The position numbers were made by a program, and so were the translations under genes. Below are positions 60,401-64,000 of a stretch of DNA of 64,000 bases, in pieces. The notes under the pieces are model-generated. The model was not told the DNA's origin. It did not search any database and worked only from the letters and a program-made list of their open reading frames with translations. Origin of the DNA: Asterias rubens (lineage: Eukaryota; Echinodermata; Asteroidea; Forcipulatida; Asteriidae); the NCBI RefSeq assembly GCF_902459465.1, contig NC_047068.1, forward strand, positions 10,974,001-11,038,000, read 5' to 3'. Position 1 is the first letter of the stretch. The number at the start of each line of letters is the position of its first letter.

Positions 60401-60740
60401 CCGTTAAAAAACTCAGAACACTTATAGTAAAAGAGAGGTAGTTTACTCCAGTGTTGCTGGTTCACGTATCATTCAATTGATGACAGGTCTCCTCAGGATT
60501 GCAACCACTTTTGTTAACTCATCCTTCCCAGAAATGTAAAATGACAATAATATTGCAATGACTCGTTCTTACCTTAACAGACTGCAGTTCTACGTGAACA
60601 TAGAACAGCATCGGCCCAACAATCAGTGACGTTACAGTAAGGTTAAGGAGCGTTCCAACCAAAAACCAACACCAACAGTTTTTGCTAGAGTTGTTCTTTG
60701 ACCAGATCAGATGATTTTCAGGCAAATTATGAGAATCCAT
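54461..60740 (-). CDS. Type II transmembrane collagen with short-chain collagen C4-like domain (copy 2)
   Basis: Exons 5' to 3': 60740-60573, 60057-59832, 57824-57505, 55184-55100, 54948-54461. Borders and phases match copy 1; the CDS is 1287 nt (428 aa). The membrane segment ([18 protein letters not shown]), the furin-type RIRR site in the stalk and the whole C4-like C-terminal domain are kept. The collagen exon is 75 nt (25 codons) shorter than in copy 1, so the helix differs in length while the frame is kept. The stalk is three codons longer. Its second intron carries a 1332-bp inverted-repeat transposon. The gene is inverted relative to copy 1, and homology continues into introns and about 2 kb of downstream flank, so this is an old inverted segmental duplication. 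The same unit was later duplicated in tandem to give the partial gene at the right edge. Confidence 0.88.
55631..55770. repeat. Perfect 66-bp-arm hairpin in collagen intron
   Basis: Left arm 55631-55696 (starting AGTTTGCGGTAACACCATGT) and right arm 55705-55770 are exact inverse copies around an 8-base loop. Confidence 0.9.
55955..56336. repeat. Family A palindromic MITE
   Basis: TTAAAGGCAGTGGATACTAT to AGTTTCCACTGCCTTTAA; intron 3 of collagen copy 2, absent from copy 1. Confidence 0.75.
57093..57471. repeat. Family A palindromic MITE
   Basis: TTTAAAGGCAATGGACACTA to ATGTCCAGTGTCTTTAA, ending 34 bp from the donor of the collagen exon. Confidence 0.75.
58406..59737. mobile_element. 1332-bp TA-flanked transposon with long inverted ends made of GTCGCGAATATT units
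   Basis: Both ends read TGGTGGCCCTGAAGGGACAC and AGCCAGTCGTGAATATTTTT in inverse orientation, flanked by TA. The inverted ends are about 205-230 bp, extend to AGTAGCTTGAGTGTGTAATT, and contain about nine GTCG(C/T)GAATATT units joined by CGACGTCG or CGACTAGTCG. The interior (about 890 bp) has no convincing ORF. It sits in intron 2 of collagen copy 2 and is absent from copy 1. Confidence 0.82.
60275..60410 (+). repeat. tRNA-derived SINE
   Basis: GGCCCACTGGTTGCAAGCAC, GGGTTCGAGTCCCGGTCGTG and GTGTGTCCTTGAGCAAGATA. It is the counterpart, in inverse orientation, of 655-790 in collagen copy 1, so this SINE predates the collagen duplication. Confidence 0.62.
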
Positions 60741-60889
60741 GTCTCTTTCTTGATCTCCACAACATACAAGCTGCGTTTACAGCGAGCCTTTTGCTTCAAC
60801 TGACGCCAAGTGAAAACAGTTCTAATACAGTGGCGAGGAGTCGCGGGGTCACATGAACCTGCGTTGTCGTAAAAAAGGTGCAGCATACA

Positions 60890-61262
60890 TTAAAGGCAGT
60901 GTACACTTTTGGTAATTGTGGAAGACAATATCCTCACTTGCTGCTTTCCAAGATATGAATGAGAATAGCAAACCTGTGAAATTTGGGACACAATTGGTCA
61001 TCAAAGTTGCAAACAAATGATGGAAACTACACAATTAGTTGAATAGAATACTATGTGCGTTCAGATGCTGCATACTCTGGAAATGCTTCTTGCATGAAGC
61101 CTTTTGTGAAAAATGACCACTTTCTCTGAGACTACAGAACTTCAAATTGGTCATTTTGAAGACAGTTTTATAATATCAACCATTGTACGGTGGTTCTTAC
61201 CACGAGGTTAGATGGTCACAACCTAAGTTGAGTAAATACCAAAAGCAAACCCTGCCTTTAAT
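60890..61262. repeat. Family A-like variant MITE
   Basis: TTAAAGGCAGTGTACACTTT to CAAACCCTGCCTTTAA; the interior differs (CACTTGCTGCTTTCCAAGAT). It is about 100 bp upstream of the first exon of collagen copy 2. Confidence 0.65.
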
Positions 61263-62005
61263 ACTTTTTGGAAAACATTCAAGTTCGTCTAAACAGAAAG
61301 TCAAAATCCGCTGACTCTAACAGAAGAATGTCGTCCATTCTAGGTGCCTGGGCCTCGGAGACATATAGCATTGATAGGTTCAAGTGTAATCGGCAAAGAT
61401 AGAGCATGCGTGGGCCTCAATGGGTGAGTGACGTGAGTGGTGGAGATGATGTGTCTTACAACGTCCTTTCAAAGAACTGATAACAACGTTTTAATGGTGA
61501 GAAAGTTTTGATTTTGTAAAGTATTGCCCCGTTAGCAAATGTGAGATTTGGTGGACCATTCTACCTCCATGGGTGGACGCAAATATCACTGTGACGGCCT
61601 GGATTTGATTTCTCTACAAAAATGTTAAGGAGGCTCACTTGGACGTGATCATACAATATCACATGATCCAAATGCTATTCAAATGACAGTCATTTGAATA
61701 GCAGGTACCTGTCTTTATCCGATCAGTGAAAATGAGTCAGAAGTTGACAATTTCAAAAATTGAGTTATATGCATGGCTGGAAAGAACACACCAGCAGCAG
61801 TAATTTGGTATATGTCTATAAGCTTAGGGGTGTATCGCGTTGCTGAGTTACTCCCGTTTGAAATTAGCCAAATATACCAGTTTTTGTGAAAAACGAATGA
61901 CAAGTAAAGTGATGTTTTAAACCGTACCATTTCGCGCAAAAGGATACAAAACGAAATGATCGCAAATGTTTTCATAGCTTTATTGCCTATCATGTGTTCT
62001 AAAAG

Positions 62006-62391
62006 TTAAAGGCAGTGGACACTATTGGTAATTGTCAAAGACTAGCCTTCACAGTTGGTGTATCTCAACATACACATAAAATAACAAACGTGTGAAAGTT
62101 TTAGCTCAATCGGTCATCGAACTTGCGAGATAATAATGACAGAAAAAACAACCTTGTCACAAGTTGTGTGCGTTTAGATGGTTGATTTCGAGACCTCAAG
62201 TTCTAAATCTGAGGTCTCGAAATCAAATTAGTCGAAAATTACTGCTTTCTCGAAAACTATGGCACTTCAGAGGGAGCCGTTTCTCACAATGCTTTATACC
62301 GTCAACCTCTCCCCATTACTCGTCACCAAGAAAGGTTTTATGCTAATAATTATTTTAGGTAATTACCAATAATATTATCCACTGCCTTTAA
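62006..62391. repeat. Family A palindromic MITE (tandem-duplicated)
   Basis: Copy of the insertion at 53098-53487, with small differences. Confidence 0.75.
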
Positions 62392-62889
62392 CCGTGCAAA
62401 TTTATGATGCATTGGGCGAAATCTGACTCATTTTCACAGAGTGGGTCACTATGTGCATGTGTTATACGTCAGCCCACCCACAGCGCCTATGGATGAGGCG
62501 CTTGGACAAAGCGAAGATACAAACTTGAAGATCCAATTGGGGTATTTTTGACTGGTTGGTGGCGCTTTCCTGCGAATATTCTTGCCTGTATTTGTTTTCT
62601 TGTACAGTGGCTTGCTAGAAAAACAAACTGGAAAACAATCTTCGTTGTATACTTGTCGCACAACGTAAAGTTGTTTAACACACGCCCTCACGAGGCCAAA
62701 GATACTTGAACAACCCCTTTAGATGACTACAGAAACTACAATCGAAATTGGGTTGGTATCCTTTCCGAATTATGGCAATGCTTATGGCCGGAACGTCTAA
62801 AAGTCATAATCTGTCAGCCTAGCATTTTACAAGTAATTGAAACAAACGCTGCATATTTGCAAAAAATGATAATGACATGCAATCAGTGC

Positions 62890-63272
62890 TTAAAGCCAGT
62901 GGACACTATTGGTAATTGTCAAAGACTAGCCTTCACAGTTGGTGTATCTCAACATATGCATAAAATAACAAACCTGTGAAAATTTGAGCTCAATCGGTCA
63001 TCGAACTTGCGAGATAACAATGAAAGAAAAAACACCCTTGTCACACGAAGTTCTGTGCGTTTAGATGGTTGATTTCGAGACCTCAAGTTCTAAACTTGAG
63101 GTCTTGAAATCAAATTCGTGGAAAATTACTTCTTTCTCGAAAACTATGGCACTTCAGAGGGAGCTGTTTCTCACAAGGTTTTATACCATCAACCTCTTCC
63201 CATCGTCACCAAGAAAGGTTTTATGCTAATAATTATTTTGAGTAACTACCAATAGTGTCCACTGCCTTGAAA
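62890..63272. repeat. Family A palindromic MITE (tandem-duplicated)
   Basis: Copy of the insertion at 54025-54408; lies just downstream of the collagen copy 3 stop. Confidence 0.75.
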
Positions 63273-63323
63273 CAAAAAATAGCCGATATAAACAGCATAC
63301 TTCAGTGCCTTCAGTGCCGTAAT

Positions 63324-64000
63324 TCAAATGCTACAGATCACGCACTGTATTTCACGACCATCAACATACGGAGGGCACTGGAGGGGCACGCATGCAGCTT
63401 CCATCAAGTAAATGAGCGCCCCATTAACATTGGCCTGACTGCCTGGGATAGCCTCCGGTGCCTCATCCACACATACAGCTTGCTGCCTCTCGTGGGTATA
63501 GTGAGCTGACATGAGGTAACCCTTGTATTCCTTTGTCCAGTTGTCAGGACATTCGTTCTTGGCGGGAAATAACACCTGAGTGCCTCGACTGGTGAGACGA
63601 CACACCGCGCACGGCACGTCATGGTCGTGAATAACTTCGGAATTCTCGTGAGAAAATGGGTCAAATGAGTTGACTTCGTATTCCATTCCATAAAGGCGTG
63701 AGCTACCTTGGAATCCATCTTTGTATAAGGCAGGTACATCTGGATCAGTTGGGAGACATAAGAGATCCGAAGTCCCTCCCTTATGGCTAGAATGTGCACC
63801 AGCACCATAACCTGCCAAGAAAATCCTCTTGATATTAGCATTTTTGCATAGTGCAGGACTCCTGTACAGTTATATGTGAATAATGTAAATGAGTGGCACT
63901 ACAAGAGAACGACTCTTTGTGACGGTAGCGCTAAAGTTCGAATAAGTTCGAGTAAAACCTACCTTGATACACGAGCTCTGTGCCTGCCTGGTTTGGGCAA
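63324..64000 (-). CDS. Membrane collagen C4-like gene, copy 3 (3' part; continues past window)
   Basis: Only the last two exons are inside the window: the terminal exon 63811-63324 (488 nt, stop included) and part of the preceding exon (64000-63963, with donor GT at 63962-63961). The terminal exon encodes [25 protein letters not shown], the VCVDEAPEA block and the CVICSI end with no break. It is nearly identical to the terminal exon of the gene at 54461-60740; differences include Ala-Lys for Ala-Asn before ECPDNW, and an added Cys region change near the end (EAACVPLQC). It lies in the second unit of an 8.9-kb tandem duplication, so the rest of the gene is expected to the right. Confidence 0.85.

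Larger units (their letters stand above)
52767..61672. repeat. Tandem segmental duplication with collagen gene, unit 1 (8.9 kb)
   Basis: The segment from 52767 onward is repeated from 61673 (TGCTATTCAAATGACAGTCA start). It includes family A MITEs, a 3' flank block and the collagen gene at 54461-60740. The left boundary falls inside a 65-bp palindrome. Confidence 0.9.
61673..64000. repeat. Tandem segmental duplication with collagen gene, unit 2 (runs off window)
   Basis: Direct repeat of 52767-55138, with an internal deletion of about 40 bp near 62399 relative to unit 1. It includes two family A MITE insertions shared with unit 1 and the 3' exons of the third collagen gene. Confidence 0.9.

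Noticed and set aside
62449-62691. 80-codon minus-strand frame beginning MRACVKQLYVV downstream of collagen copy 3
   Set aside because: The copy at 53850 has a stop within it and the copy at 4985 changes frame repeatedly, so the frame is not conserved.

Overview
The window is animal nuclear DNA: spliced genes with GT-AG introns, roughly 60% AT, and dense non-autonomous repeats. The gene content is a membrane collagen with a short-chain collagen C4-type C-terminal domain, KDZ-transposase-derived sequence, a THAP relic and a CR1/L2-like reverse transcriptase. With many palindromic MITEs, this suggests a marine invertebrate. My best guess is an echinoderm, possibly a sea star; this is inference, not proof.

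Layout. (1) 294-3924 (+): a five-exon gene for a 450-residue type II membrane collagen. (2) 5294-18503 and 19281-32185: a tandem duplication of about 13 kb. Each unit carries one intact six-exon gene (minus strand) for a 281-residue SAM-dependent methyltransferase, and a dead THAP-domain exon in its first intron. (3) 35664-47622 (minus): an 11-exon gene for a predicted 489-residue chimera. It joins the first half of a KDZ transposase catalytic region to an HMG-box-like segment and ends in a chromodomain with a complete aromatic cage. All exon phases match and the summed CDS is a multiple of three. (4) 50600-51330 (minus): a broken LINE reverse transcriptase. (5) 52767-61672 and 61673-64000+: a second tandem duplication of about 8.9 kb. 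Each unit holds a minus-strand paralogue of the membrane collagen; the first is complete (428 residues) and the second runs off the window. The window therefore holds at least three collagen paralogues, one inverted relative to the other two.

Most remaining DNA is repeats. Family A is a palindromic MITE of about 370-480 bp with around 20 insertions. Family B is a second palindromic family whose ends resemble TTAAAGGGTCT. Others are foldback elements with GTCGACC-rich ends, tRNA-derived SINEs, several near-perfect hairpins, and a 1332-bp TA-flanked element whose long inverted ends are built of GTCGCGAATATT-like units. The duplications give natural empty and filled sites that date some insertions.

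The genes do not form an operon or an obvious pathway. The collagen copies are a local expanding family, the methyltransferase pair is a recent duplication, and the KDZ/HMG/chromo gene looks like a domesticated transposase fragment turned into a chromatin protein. It is the most unusual item in the window. Coordinates of spliced genes are given as the span from start to stop codon, with exons listed in the evidence.
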